DNA of 64,000 bases, taken from the NCBI RefSeq assembly GCF_029784135.1, contig NC_073744.1, positions 35,168,061-35,232,060 on the forward strand. Direction: 5' to 3'. The translations under genes and the position numbers were made by a program. The first letter of the stretch is position 1. Every line of letters starts with the position of its first letter. The stretch comes from Toxorhynchites rutilus septentrionalis (lineage: Eukaryota; Arthropoda; Insecta; Diptera; Culicidae). This document shows, piece by piece, positions 33,280 through 45,407 of the stretch. The notes beneath the pieces were generated by a model, which saw nothing but the letters and a program-made list of their open reading frames with translations, was not told the DNA's origin and did no database searches.

Positions 33280-35160
33280 ACCCTCGTGACCTCGTGACCA
33301 GATCGCCTCCAATATATAGGGAATATTTCTACGCATCTATCACAATGAATAACATTTTATCTTTGAGCCAAAATAATTGTGAAATGTCAAGCATTGTCCA
33401 AACGCACTATGTGCCACGTTTTCACTCCGATCAAAATGAGCAACCAGAGTAACAGCGAAATATAATGTGCATACAAGCAAAACATTGTATTATAAGCCAC
33501 TCCCCTTGTGATTCTACCGCCAGTCGAATCAAATGAATGTGGCAGTTGCTCCCCGAATACATCATTCATTTTCTAACCGCGGCAGAAGCGGCAGAAGTGA
33601 CATAAGCGGCAACGAATTTTAATTTAGTTGGGCTCATGCACTGAGGGCCTCTGCAGACTGCAGACTTTTTATCGGCCGTTAGTTTTGTACGGTTTGGGCT
33701 AGTGCAAACACCGACCCAACTGCATCAATGCATTATGCGCGTATCCATACCTCTCCGTACTAATCAAGAAGCCGATCGAACTATTTGGATGTTAAAATGT
33801 TCCAGGCTGAAAAAACTGAATTCACAATGCTGCATTTTTCTAACTATAATCAGAACGAGAATAACCTTCAACATCGGCTCGGCAACGACACGGTGATCGC
33901 AATTTTAAGATCAAAAGATTCGATTGAACATCGTGACGGTAGAACGAAAATTTCATTGAACGATAGATTGCAATCTAAATTTAGAGAGGTTATGTATAAA
34001 CAACGCACGAGTGATTCGAGGCTTGCAAATGTTAATGTAAATAAATGTAAACATGAAATTAGTAAGTAAATGTAATATTTTGTTCTAAATTAATGATTCT
34101 TTTTTATGCTAATAACACAGATTTTTTCTGCAACGAATATTTTCGATAATACAGATTTTTGGACGGTAAAGTACAGATGAAAAAGATTTTACCCTTTCCG
34201 GTACAGAGGAAAATGTGGCAACATTGTTCAGCAGTAGCTTCAACATCGGCTTCAGTAACGATATCGTCACTAGCATCATACAAGTTCCAGTTTTCCTGTC
34301 ACAACCTGAACTCGATACATCGCAAGTGTTTATGCTTCGCTCCTCTGCAAACGTGTTCTATTCCACCATTTAGCAAGCAGAATGAGCGTTTTTTTTATTC
34401 AATAGTTCTTTTCAGAACTATTTTTCCAAAAGAGTTTCCCCTGTGAACTTACGAGTTCAAGCTCTTGGCAAGATGGATCGAGGCCAGTTCCGGCCTAAAA
34501 ACAAATTCTCCTTCACTTCTTAAGGCAACAATATCCGGCAGGCACTTCGTACTGTATATCTCTATATCTATATATCCCACCGCATGTTCCGAATGAAAAA
34601 AAACACGGTTTGGACAATCCCTTTTCGCTGATCGTTAACCATAGAAGGGTTTTCTTCGGGAACATCGTGGGGGAGATATATTCAACAGAAATTAAGGTTG
34701 AGAACTAATCATAGTTTAACGAAAGCTAATACAGTAACAAGAGCACCAACGTAAAAGCACAATCGAGGGGGGTTAAAATGAAAATCTAAACACTAAACAT
34801 GCAAAATAATGGAAATAATGCATGATTCGCATCAATTTATTGTCTGTTAATTGACTGTTGAATTATTGTTAAATATCAATGATTACCCAAATGCGCTAAC
34901 TATCTCGTTTTGATTAGCTTAACTTGTGCTCCTCAAATGATCCTAACAAAAAAGGTAACTAAAGTAACCGCGATACGAGAAAAGAAATGAGACGCGAAAT
35001 ATTGCATGGCAAGCCACACCCCATGGGTGATTCTCTTATTTTAAATCCGGCACTTCGCCGTGAAGCGATCAATCATATTCTTATTGAAAAGTAGTTAATA
35101 CCACGAGTCCAGCAATAGGAGCCATATGAATAGAATAGAAATCATCATCTGCAATAGCAT
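33280..35160. other. Low-copy DNA without a supported gene
   Basis: Only short ORFs without recognised domains. One left-end fragment of a repeat lies near 34765. Confidence 0.35.
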
Positions 35161-35202
35161 CTGCATCGCAATGTGGAATAATGGTGCTGGTGGAACAACA
35201 TA

Positions 35203-35885
35203 TGGTCGGGGTTCTGCCAAAGCGAACCAAGCACCATTTTTTTCAAAATTGAGTTACTTACACCATTGGATGCAGAAAATAATAATCTATCGACTGTAAA
35301 CTAACCATGTTATTCGTATAATTGACAAGAACTCCAAAACAAAAATTCTGTGTAAAAAAACGAAATTGCATTCAACCAAAGCGAGCAATAAACCCACAAT
35401 ATGGCATCGGACGATAGTAATCGTTTCTCCAAGAAGACAAATCCGAATCTTCAACAGATTTTCGTGCTTCGGACAGCTCCTTGAATCAAATGTCGTCGGG
35501 ATCTGGTAAGTAAGACAGCCAAAGGGCTGCAATGAAGTGTAGAAGCGCTGATCTGCATTTTTCAAAATTCCGTTCAACCACAACGAACCAAGTGTAATGC
35601 ATTCTTAAATCAATTTATTATCATTTATTAAGATATGTCATAAACAGCAAAAGTGAATCAATATATGTACCATTCATGAAATTAATCAAGAACCGTTACA
35701 AAATACTAATGTGTTATGTAATGATATTATGTTAATAGCTAGCATGGACTTGGTCTGTGACACGTGAGCGATAAAATGATAGACTTGTTCCGACACAGTC
35801 AATTAGTGGGAGTCCAAACTTCAAATTGAAATATCCCGAAAATAATGTTTTTGGCGCTTGGTTCGTTTTGGCAGAACCCTGACCA
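35203..35885. mobile_element. Complete TA-flanked MITE, 683 bp
   Basis: Left TGGTCGGGGTTCTGCCAAAG and right (read inward) TGGTCAGGGTTCTGCCAAAA continue as CGAACCAAGCRCCA. The element is flanked by TA at 35201-35202 and 35886-35887. No transposase is present. Part of this element is fused to the retrotransposon at 9776-10373. Confidence 0.75.
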
Positions 35886-35999
35886 TATAGAGGAGATGTG
35901 TCTAAAACGCGCCTGCCGGGCAATTTGGCCCGCCTGGTTTTCTCGTAAACCAGCAACAATAGGAATGCAATAGTTAAAGGCAATAGTGCTAGTCAATGA

Positions 36000-36890
36000 T
36001 AGAATCCTACCATGCAAGTTTTACATTTGTAACATGCTTTTAAAAAATAATTTTCTTTGGAAGCGATTTCCGATGTAATTTTCAACAATATTTTTATAAG
36101 GATTTTGTTGCTTGAAACCGATTCAGAGGTGATAACTGTGGGTCATATTCATTGAGTCGAGTTCTAAGTGAATATCTCAGATGAAGAAAATGGTAAGAAA
36201 GAATTCTTTTCTATCTCAATTTGATATTTTCTGCATCTGCTTACCATCGGGTAGTATGACATACCCTCGATCAGGGCAATATGCTCGCTTTCGACCGGAT
36301 AACATTCTCACGAGAGAAATAGCTTGGATGTGAGGGATGCCAGATGATTTTTTTAAAATATTTTTGCATGGCATGTCTTCAAATGTAATCATAATGAAAA
36401 AAATAGCAAACCATCACGATATTTCTGAATCATATTCGATGAATCACACAAACAATTGTTTTCACATTTTTTTAAAAGACCTCAGTATGTTTTCACAAAA
36501 TTAAATGTCTTGACAACGAAAACATGTATTCACATCTGGCATCTATATTATGTGTTCAGAGAATGTAGGAAAAAAGAGCGCGGACTGGAGAATTACTGCA
36601 CGAATACTGGGAGAACACGCTCACCGGAGAAATGGTTTCTTCTCCTCGCTGGTGGGCATGAAGTGAGTAGATTGATGGAATCTCTCATTCATACAAGCTG
36701 TTTCTCTGAGCTTTATAGTCTCTAAGAGAAACAGCTTATGAGCATATTACACTTCTGCTGGGCCATTTAACACCGTATGATTGGAAAATATAAAATTTGG
36801 GCGCCTTTCAAATAAAATTCGGGGTTAGTGTGAGTTTTTATTCATCATAGAAACGTTTCGTGCCCCCTAAAACCTTCACTGGCCAAAGGG
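36000..36890. other. No gene seen; ends in a reversed minisatellite unit
   Basis: 36000-36800 has no recognised feature. From about 36830 the sequence matches the Helitron minisatellite on the opposite strand (AAACGTTTCGTGCCCCCTAA) until the foldback element interrupts it. Confidence 0.4.
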
Positions 36891-38486
36891 AGTAAAAAGT
36901 GCCCCCAAACCAAATCACCAGCTGTACGGCAAATATTGTAAAGGATATTAAATAAGAAATTTTGGTGGTTTATTTGAACCCCTATGTGGTTTAACATAGT
37001 ATCTATAGTGAAAAACGTACTTTTTCGTTTATTTCACGCCATCCTCAAAAGCTTCGAGATAAAAATTTTAAAAAAATACTGAATGTGCATTTTACTACGG
37101 CGTATCAAGAAAAATTATTAAAAACAAATTTCATCAGAAATAGAAGTTTACAAAAAAAATATTGAAATATTGAAAAAAAATTCTCTGGATTTAAAGATTC
37201 AGTACTACTCTGATTCATATTTAAATGTGTTCCTACGGTTTTTCTAGATATTTGTGATTTTTATTTATATATTTGTATTTTTTATAAAAATATTTATATA
37301 TTTTTAAGTAAAAAGTGCCCCCAAATCAAGTCATCAGCGGTATGCACAATATTGTATAGGATACTAAATAAAACATTTTGGCTGTAGTACCATATATTTT
37401 AGTCCTTATATGGTACACCATAGGTTCTATAGTGAAAAATGCACCTTTTCGTTTTTTTCACACCATTCTCAATAGCTTTGAGACAAAAATATGAAAAAAT
37501 TACTGAATGTACATCTCAATATGGTGTAACGATCAATATTTTAAAACAATTTTTTCATCAAAAAATCAAATACAAAAAAAAATTATTAATATTTATTCTA
37601 ATTTTAAATTATTTTTTTTTAATTTTGAGATTCAGTACAACTCTAGTTTGTAAACAAATTTCTTTATACATTTATTTTAGGTATATGTGATTTTTTTTAG
37701 AATTTTGAGAGTGTTTTTCGCGGTACAAAAAAATATATATATATATATTCCGGCATTTCGAAATTTAAAAAAAATTACTCACTGTGTCACAGAAGAGAAA
37801 AAATTGTTCAATATTCCTTGCAGAACACTTGATACTCTATTAAGATATATTCATTATATACGGAAAATTGATTCATGGTTCATTATTTTTATGTTAAAAA
37901 TGGTTTTATTACTTCCTGAAATGTAATCCTTTATTTGCCTCATGCACACACGCAGTTTCTCCCAGACTCGTATTCGCAAATAGAGAGCCGAATATCCGGT
38001 CTCGAAGCTTGCCGGATATCCGGTATCCGGTATCCGGCCAAACTACTATTCGTTTCATCACTACTTTGTACTCTCTTATCTAGGCAGACCATTTGGAAAT
38101 ATAATTAAAAAATTGTACCGCGCAACACTGAAAAAAATCTGAAAAAAAACACACACATATCAAGAAAAGCCGTAGGAACATATTTAAATATGAATTGGAG
38201 TAGTACTGCATCTCTAAATTAAATAAAAATCAAAATTTCAATGTTTTTATATTTTGCCTAATACACCGTAGTAAGATGCATATTTTTTTTTTTAAATTTT
38301 TATCTCGAAGCTTTTGAGGATGGCGTGAAATAAACGAAAAAGTACGTTTTTCACCATAGATCCTGAGTTATTCCACATAGGGGCTCAAAAAAAAAAACGC
38401 CAAAATTTCTTACTTGATATCCTATACAATATTTGCCATACAGCTAGTGATTTGGTTTGGGGGCACTTTTTACTCCCTTACCCGTC
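36891..38486. mobile_element. Foldback element with ~400-bp inverted arms
   Basis: Both outer ends read GGGAGTAAAAAGTGCCCCCA inward. The left arm (36891-37300) and right arm (about 38085-38486) are inverted copies. A third, more diverged copy lies in direct orientation at 37303-37730, so one arm was duplicated. The element interrupts a minisatellite unit that continues at about 38510. A CCGGATATCCGG-like simple repeat lies at 37985-38035. No coding sequence is present. Confidence 0.65.
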
Positions 38487-38499
38487 CAGGCCCTTTGGC

Positions 38500-38705
38500 T
38501 CGATTTTCTTGATTAGTTCTTGAGTTATTGAGAAATTTATGCCTCATTTGTATAGCAGCCCACCCTTAGAGAGGGGTAGGAGTGTCTGATCCTCCTAGAA
38601 ACGCTTCTTGTCCCCTAAAACCTTCACATGCCAAATTTGGCTCCATTTGATTATTTTTCGAGTTTTGCAGTAATTTATGCTTCATTTGTATGGCAGGAAC
38701 TTACC
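38500..38705 (-). repeat. Helitron-type minisatellite units, reversed
   Basis: Contains the reverse complements of CCATACAAATGAAACA-like and CAAATGGAGCCAAATTTGG-like segments seen at 20440-20960. Confidence 0.5.
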
Positions 38706-38709
38706 GGTA

Positions 38710-40950
38710 AACCTATTACCTTTATCGATCATTGCAACATGGCCTGGTTGACCAACACTTCTCTAATTTTGATGAAGTCAAAAATTGAATTGATTCGTGA
38801 TTAGCCGACAAACCGCAAAGAGATCCGTGAATTGCCAAAAAGATGGGAAAAAGTTGTGACTAGCGATCAATACTTTGAATATTGATTTTGTAACCATTTT
38901 TGCAGAATAAGGCATTAAGTTTTGAAAAAACGAAGAAACTTACCGGTATTCCTATTATTTGGACATTAAATAAGTTTAGTGTTTCAATGTCTAGACAGCA
39001 TGCCATTATCAGTACACGTTATGGATGAGAGTTAATTGGAAAATTTCATAGCTTCGCTGCTTTGAAATATAATATGCGCCGCAAACCATTTATTTCGCGT
39101 AAAATACATTTGCACTGTTTAGGAATAAAAATAGGAAGCAACACAATGATTTCTCGGCAGATCGCAAATATGTTTGCATCAATCAATGGAGATGTTTTCG
39201 CATTCATTTCGAATACAGATAATTGGATACATTTTGAAGCAAAATCGTAAAATATAGAGCTATTTTCTGATTTCTCACAATTTCCGCACCGTTTATGCAT
39301 TTTGTTGGAGAAACATCATTTTGAACCACATTTGTCGATGCAATGAAGCTGGATTGCTAGGCGTCATTCAATGTTTGTATCTTCTGATTGCACCATGCTC
39401 GTTCAACCAATCACGATAAACCAAGCTGAAGTTTAAGGCTAAAAACTCACTGACCAACTGGTTCAGAACAACGGGGTCGGTCTGTTTATCATTCACACAG
39501 ATCAACAAGATCACTTGCATTAAACACTTTCCCTGAATGAGTGAATAGATGAATCCCAAGTGCAATCCAGATGTTCCGCTAGGAACGGCGAGTCAACGCG
39601 AAGCGCCAACTCTAGCGTGGATGCATCCCAGAGACACTCCATGCCACAGCGTCTCCTCCAAATGCCACCCTCGTCACGTTGGGAGAATTCCAGCTCGACA
39701 GCTCGAAAAAAAAATCAATCCCAGACCGTATCTCCCAACATGGTTTGTGTATATACAAATATGCGCTAATGGTGTTAATAACGAGTGGATACATAATCGT
39801 GGGACTCTACATCGAACGGCAGTAAACCTTTTCAAAAGCATAGAAAGGGTGTCATGCTCCCATCAAGGAAGTGACATTCCATTCCTAATAGGAAACAAAT
39901 GTTGGCCCATCAATGGATTGCTCCGGCACAACATGAGAGTCAAGTTACATTTTTGTTTGATCCATCAACTTTTTACGAACCGTTCTGCTTCGAGAATAAC
40001 AAAACGAATTTGTTTTCGTCGAGAGCTCACGAAAGTTGGAGTAAAATATTATTGCGGGGAAAAAACGTTGAATGCAATTGAGGGGGAAGTTCTAGACGCT
40101 GATTGCACATCCAATTTATAGTTTCACACTTTGTGTGACGCATCGTGATTTGTTACTACCAACGTTTCCGGATTGCTGGAAGAACATAATTCAAACTTTT
40201 AGAGCTGCGCAATCAGGACGTACCGTAACTGAAACGTCCTGAACATTCTCCAGTACTGAACCGCTGTGGAGCTTCCCTGAATAGTCGATAGCAATCAACA
40301 AACCCTCCGCAAACATGCAAGTCCTTTAATCAATCGTTCGACCTCCGCCGCTCGCAATCGATGCTTTGTCCCGAACCGAACAAACAATACTTTGTAGTTC
40401 TGAATGGCTGAATGTCAATTCCAGTAGATTATCTCGCTTGAGGGATAACTATTAATTGACTTCGGTATCGAACCAATTTTCAGCACCTCGATGGCAGAAT
40501 GTTGGTTTTCATCAGAACAGGAAGCAGATAAAGGGCGCACCCCCTCCGATGACCCCTTGTCGACATATGCCCATCGTACAATCGTATCGGTAGTTTTCCT
40601 ATCTCTACAATTGTATGACAACACGGAGAGAGTGAGGGATGTTAGTTTGTTGCAGGGCGGAATCAGTTCTTCCTTTGACTTGAGGGACGATTAACGGGCA
40701 CAAGCCAGTGTTTGTCAGGACAAACAGAGGTTCTTGTGCGTTTGCTGCTGCAATCGTCAACGGTCACTGGTGACGTAAATAATCGTCACCAGCAGTTGTA
40801 AATGATTACAAGGATGAAACGGTTATTGGTTCCACGTTGTGAAGTTTTCTGCCATCAACTGGATCTTTCCGTTAAAGGCCTAGAAGCAGTGAGAAAAACC
40901 TGTTTCCATGATAAATAACAATACAGCGGAACAATGGTTTCATAATGTTT
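38710..40950. other. DNA without a supported gene
   Basis: Contains a 190-codon plus ORF (39549-40121) and overlapping minus ORFs. None has a recognised domain or coherent continuation, and the stretch looks non-coding. Confidence 0.3.
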
Positions 40951-41885
40951 ACCCATTTACCGTTCTGAATCATATTTCGGACAACATCATATTTCGGACA
41001 CTTTGTTCTAATATCTTGAAATGCTTAATGCACTGATGATATAACTATAAAATGAATATCACAATTACTTTTTCAGAGTAATCTCTCACTTCATTTGAGA
41101 ATCACATTTGAATTATTACATAGTAGGAAAAAATCCAACAGCACTACTGATTATCGATTGTATTTGACGTTTGTTTAGCGTGAGCACGTAGAATTTACCC
41201 CTTCATCAATATTAAAATTTCTCTCGTTTTCCATCAGTTCTCATCATCGTTATCAGGTTACTGTGATTGCTTGGTAAATGTTTTACAGTCGACTATAAAA
41301 TATAATCAAGGGTAATGTAATTTTCGTTCAAAAAATTACAAAAACGAATGTGTCCGACATTTGAATTCAATCTGTTCGAAATTGAATTTTTTATAAATAG
41401 TGTTCGAAGTTTGATTCTTATTCGCTTGATTTGAAAAGCATTCTATTCGATGATTTTTTATGTTTTCAATCAAATAGGTACCAAAGTAGAAAGTTTAAAA
41501 GCATTTTGAACTAAAAAGTTAAAAGAAAAGTTACCCGAAAGACATTCACTTGAATTTAACTCACCCGATAGCTACTCGAATGTAACATTTACCCGAATGC
41601 GACAGTTACCCGAATGTAATATCTACCCGAATGCGAGACTTGCCCGAAAAAAGGATATATTCGAATTATACGCAAATTTCACTATTAGGAAGTAATTGTA
41701 TTTTCAATTATGTTTCTTAATGAGTGATCATATTTGTCTTGTACGTTCATTTCCATCCAAAAACTTCGTATTTTTCGCGGGTAGTGCAATTTGAGAAAAA
41801 GCGGTGTTTGATAGAATCCTTTTCAAAATAATGAAAAGTGAGAGAATGCAGTTTTTTATTACGTATTATGAAATTTATCTATTCA

Positions 41886-42265
41886 CTAGTTGACCCGACA
41901 AACTTCGTCCTGCCCAAAATTTGTTTTTTGTTATCAATACCTTCAAACATTCACGTTTTCTTACTATGAGCAAGTTCATGGGTCTAATAGCAGAACTGTT
42001 CATTGATTGATCTTTCAATATACCCCGTTCAATTTACTTTTTACTATAAAATTCCTAGTATTTCTAACAAAACTCATCATTATAATATCAGATTATTTTC
42101 AGACACAATTCTCGTTCAAGATTTTTCAACCACTTGCAAATAACATGTTTCTCCGTTAAATGGAATAAATATTTTATACAGAAAATATGATAGAACAAAG
42201 ACAGCCCTGAATCGGACAATTTCTTCCTCAAGTTCTGCTCTTATCAACACACCCGGCGATTCTTT
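41886..42265 (-). mobile_element. Helitron-like 3' fragment
   Basis: On the minus strand the end reads GGACGAAGTTTGTCGGGTCA and ACTAG, then T. The upstream ~350 bases match 21170-21544, including AACATGTTATTTGCAAGTGG. Only the 3' part is present. Confidence 0.55.
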
Positions 42266-42712
42266 TTTTTGACTTTTTATTTTAAATAACATTTTAAGCA
42301 TAGCATTAAGATCAACTTAGGGATTTTGTCAATTATATCAATTAAGGAAACAATTTAATAATTACTTTCTGTATTATATATCCTAAAAAATGGGTCAACG
42401 AATAAACCTATATCACATTCTTTGCATCCGTATCTACTTTTGCGACGAATGTTATGTTTGCTACATACTATTGTGAAGCAGTGAAAGACTGGCCGGAGCG
42501 TATATATACGCCTTTCGTAGTGGAAAGGTTAAAATTATCTGCTTAATTTTCGAAATATTCCATAAACCATGCTCATTTTTAAATGATCTCAGGGCCTTAA
42601 AGATCAATACGTAAAGGAATGAAGACGGCATGTCAATTGTGCCTACACTAATTTTAAAAAATGACACCGCGAAGTCTTCAAAACCATTTTTAAATATACT
42701 CATTACAATTTT

Positions 42713-44142
42713 GACGTAGGATTACGTATTTCGGGAACATATTGGGGTACAAATTAAAATCGAAAATTAAGCACATCGTGAAAATTGCCCAATTTCAAAC
42801 CCTTATTGCTCAGTCATTTCATGACGGATTGATAAAATTTTTGCTTCAATCGATTTTGGCACTCCATAACAATTTTTTATATTGCAGAAAATGATATATG
42901 TCATGAAACTAGCTATTGAACAATTGAAAAATCTCAACCCCTATCCTAACGGAAAAACCCACTTATGATTGGTCGAAATTGACGACACATGCGGCGGGTC
43001 CCTGAAAGATTGATGTCCAAGCTGCCTGGGGGAATTAGGCATTACAAATACATAAAAGTAGAAGGAGCTTTTCCTCCCGCCGGAATGTGATCCCTAACAG
43101 AGAAATCAAAACCAAGCTTCCTGGGGGAAATTGGCATAGCAAATACATGAAAGTTGGGGGAACTTTTGTTCCTACCGAAATGTATTCTCTACCAGAGACA
43201 TCAAAACCAAGCTGCCTGGGGGAAATCGACATTGAAAATATATGAAATTCGGAGGCGTTTTTATATTGCAAGTAAGGTGAGTGATACGATTAATTCTTGC
43301 AAATAAAATTTAAATTTGGAACTTTAATGTTGGTTGCTTCGTGAAATTTCATATCACTGACCGATCGTGTATTGTGAAAAATTTAGCACAAGTGTAAGTG
43401 TAAAATTGTATATGGTAGCAGTTGTGTTAAAAATGACTATATAAACGATTTATTTCAATTTTCATAAATAAGCACACTAAGGTGTGTTCCCGCTCTAGAA
43501 CGGGTCGGGCTGTCTGTTTAGTTGTGTTCATTTTCACCCAAGGAAAGTTTGTACGGCGAGAAAAATTGGAAACGTTAAGAAATAATAGAAAAAATGATTT
43601 CTCATTTACTCTACATATAGTGTTAGGTGTTCTTAGTCCAATTAAAATTCGCATTGGGTTGAATAAACACTCAGAAAGTAAAAATTATAAAAGAAAATTA
43701 CCTTTTCTATTTCAAATATGTTTTCTCTATATTAAGTAACATGTTTTTACTGACGAGAAAAATTGATAATTGTGTTCGGTATTGTTAATTATCTTGTATT
43801 ATATTGGTGAGTTATTTTTGTTTATTTCAGCCATACATAGCACAGGAGGTATCTCGTCTAGGATCACAGAGGGTAGTTTTCATCATATCTCGTTCCGCTT
43901 CGGTATCTTTTATCTGATACGCACCTTTCAACGATTGTTTACCATACTTCTGTCATCATCACTCGATAAACACTGGTGAGTGAACAAACAATACCCAACA
44001 ACCAAACAAAACAGTCCTTTTCAGGAGGCCACCAAATAATTATCAAAGAGTTTAACGATATAATTCTTCAAACATATCCAAAATCAACAGATAGCCTAAC
44101 GGAATCCTACGTTAACTATGCGGTCGTATATCGGACACAACC
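42713..44142 (+). mobile_element. Terminal-palindrome element with 95-bp tandem repeats, copy 1
   Basis: The left end GACGTAGGATTACGTA is followed by CGGGAACATATTGGGGTACA. The right end GGAATCCTACGTTAAC is followed by a GGTCGTATA / GACACAACC stem. It is collinear over its whole 1.43 kb with 54655-56048. Three 95-base units start near 43017, 43112 and 43207, each with CCAAGCTKCCTGGGGG. The minus strand through them is open, giving a hydrophobic 78-codon ORF, but 95 is not a multiple of three and no domain is seen. No transposase is present. Confidence 0.75.
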
Positions 44143-44526
44143 CTTCTGTGACTTTTTCATTTCACTTCGTATTTTTTGTAACTGTTTTCATATTGTTTTG
44201 ATTTAATCTTATTTATCAACAGGAGATTCGATGAAACTCATAATCTTATTTGTCGGAATCTTTCCTTCTCATTCAAGTAAACATTCCGTTCGGGTAAATG
44301 TTGCATTCGGGTAATTGTCACATTCGGGTATTTGTTGCATTCGGATAAATGTTCATTTGGATATTTGCCGCATTCGGGTAAATGTCCATTCGGGTATATG
44401 TTACATTCGTGTATTTGTTACATTCGGGTGAATGTGTTTCGGGTAAACGTGTTTCGGGTGAATGGGACACAACTCTGTTTTCTGCATCATATGCCTTAAG
44501 CGTCCGAAATATGATTCAGAAAGGTA

Positions 44527-44720
44527 CCCGAGAAAAAAGAAAACAAAAAAGGGACAAATAGCCGAATGTTACTCACCCAAATAATTTCGAATAAAACATT
44601 TACTCGAAAGTACCTAAGTACCAAATACCTAAAAAGAGTAAACTGAAAAAAAAAATTCAAATAATTAATTGGTTGAGAATGTTTGAAAAAAAAGGAAAAA
44701 TTGTACCGTCGAAATCAGCA
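44527..44720. repeat. Flanking decayed array of the foldback type
   Basis: Contains ACCCGAGA, GCCGAATGTTACTCACCC and CATTTACTCGAAAGTACC, diverged reverse-orientation units of the CATTCGGGTAAATGT family. This suggests a second, partial copy next to the first. Confidence 0.4.
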
Positions 44721-45407
44721 TAGCAGCAGCACCAAAATGTGGCATCAGTAGCTGCATTTTTTTTATGTCAAATGTCTTCAAATTACATGAAACGTCGAGA
44801 TGTACTGTCATCTCAAAAAATTTTTTTTAACAAAAATCGACACTTTGGGGCTTCGTCTTTTTTTTCGGAATACGAGGCAAAACGTATGGTTTAGGGTGCC
44901 AATGAAAATAATTATCTCGATATTCCTACGGAACTTGTTGCGCAATGATGATTTGCACGATAATATACCCTAGGCAAAATATTAGATCAATTGGACTTCA
45001 ATTACTAGTGTCGCAGAATGGGGTCTATCACACAAATAAAATACAAATTTCTGTATAACTCGAGAACTAATCAAGCAATTTGAGTCAAATTTGGCAAGTG
45101 GATGTTTCATCGGCACGAAAGATTTCCATGATGGTTTGACACCTCTTCCTCATCTGGAAGGAGAAGGAGGGTCCCATAAAAATATGACACATATTTTAAC
45201 CAACCATATTAACAACTGAATGAGCAAATTGAAAATTTCGATGGAAATTTGAAGAAATATAGGGAAATTCAGAGAATTGAATTTCCAAATGTTCTATAAT
45301 TGTTTCATGATAAGCGTTTTAAGCCCATTCGATGTTTGCACTAACGAAACTTGTTCGAAAGTGAGATGGGATTTTCAGGTCAAAAACGCACTGCTATATA
45401 AACTATA

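Larger units (their letters stand above)
40963..44521. mobile_element. Foldback element with tandem-repeat arms, nested contents
   Basis: The outer 20 bases are a perfect inverted pair: TTCTGAATCATATTTCGGAC at 40963-40982 and its reverse complement at 44502-44521. Inside each end is an array of ~16-18-base units based on CATTCGGGTAAATGT. The array is in minus orientation at about 41525-41660 and in plus at about 44275-44470. A Helitron-like fragment (41886-42265) and a 1.4-kb element (42713-44142) lie between. Inverted arms made of short tandem repeats are the hallmark of foldback elements. Confidence 0.65.

Noticed and set aside
39549..40121. 190-codon plus ORF
   Set aside because: No domain, uneven composition, and minus ORFs of similar quality overlap it; most likely chance.
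41525..41660. CRISPR-like array
   Set aside because: Repeat and spacer are not distinct; units vary and an inverted partner array exists, typical of a foldback arm in a eukaryote.
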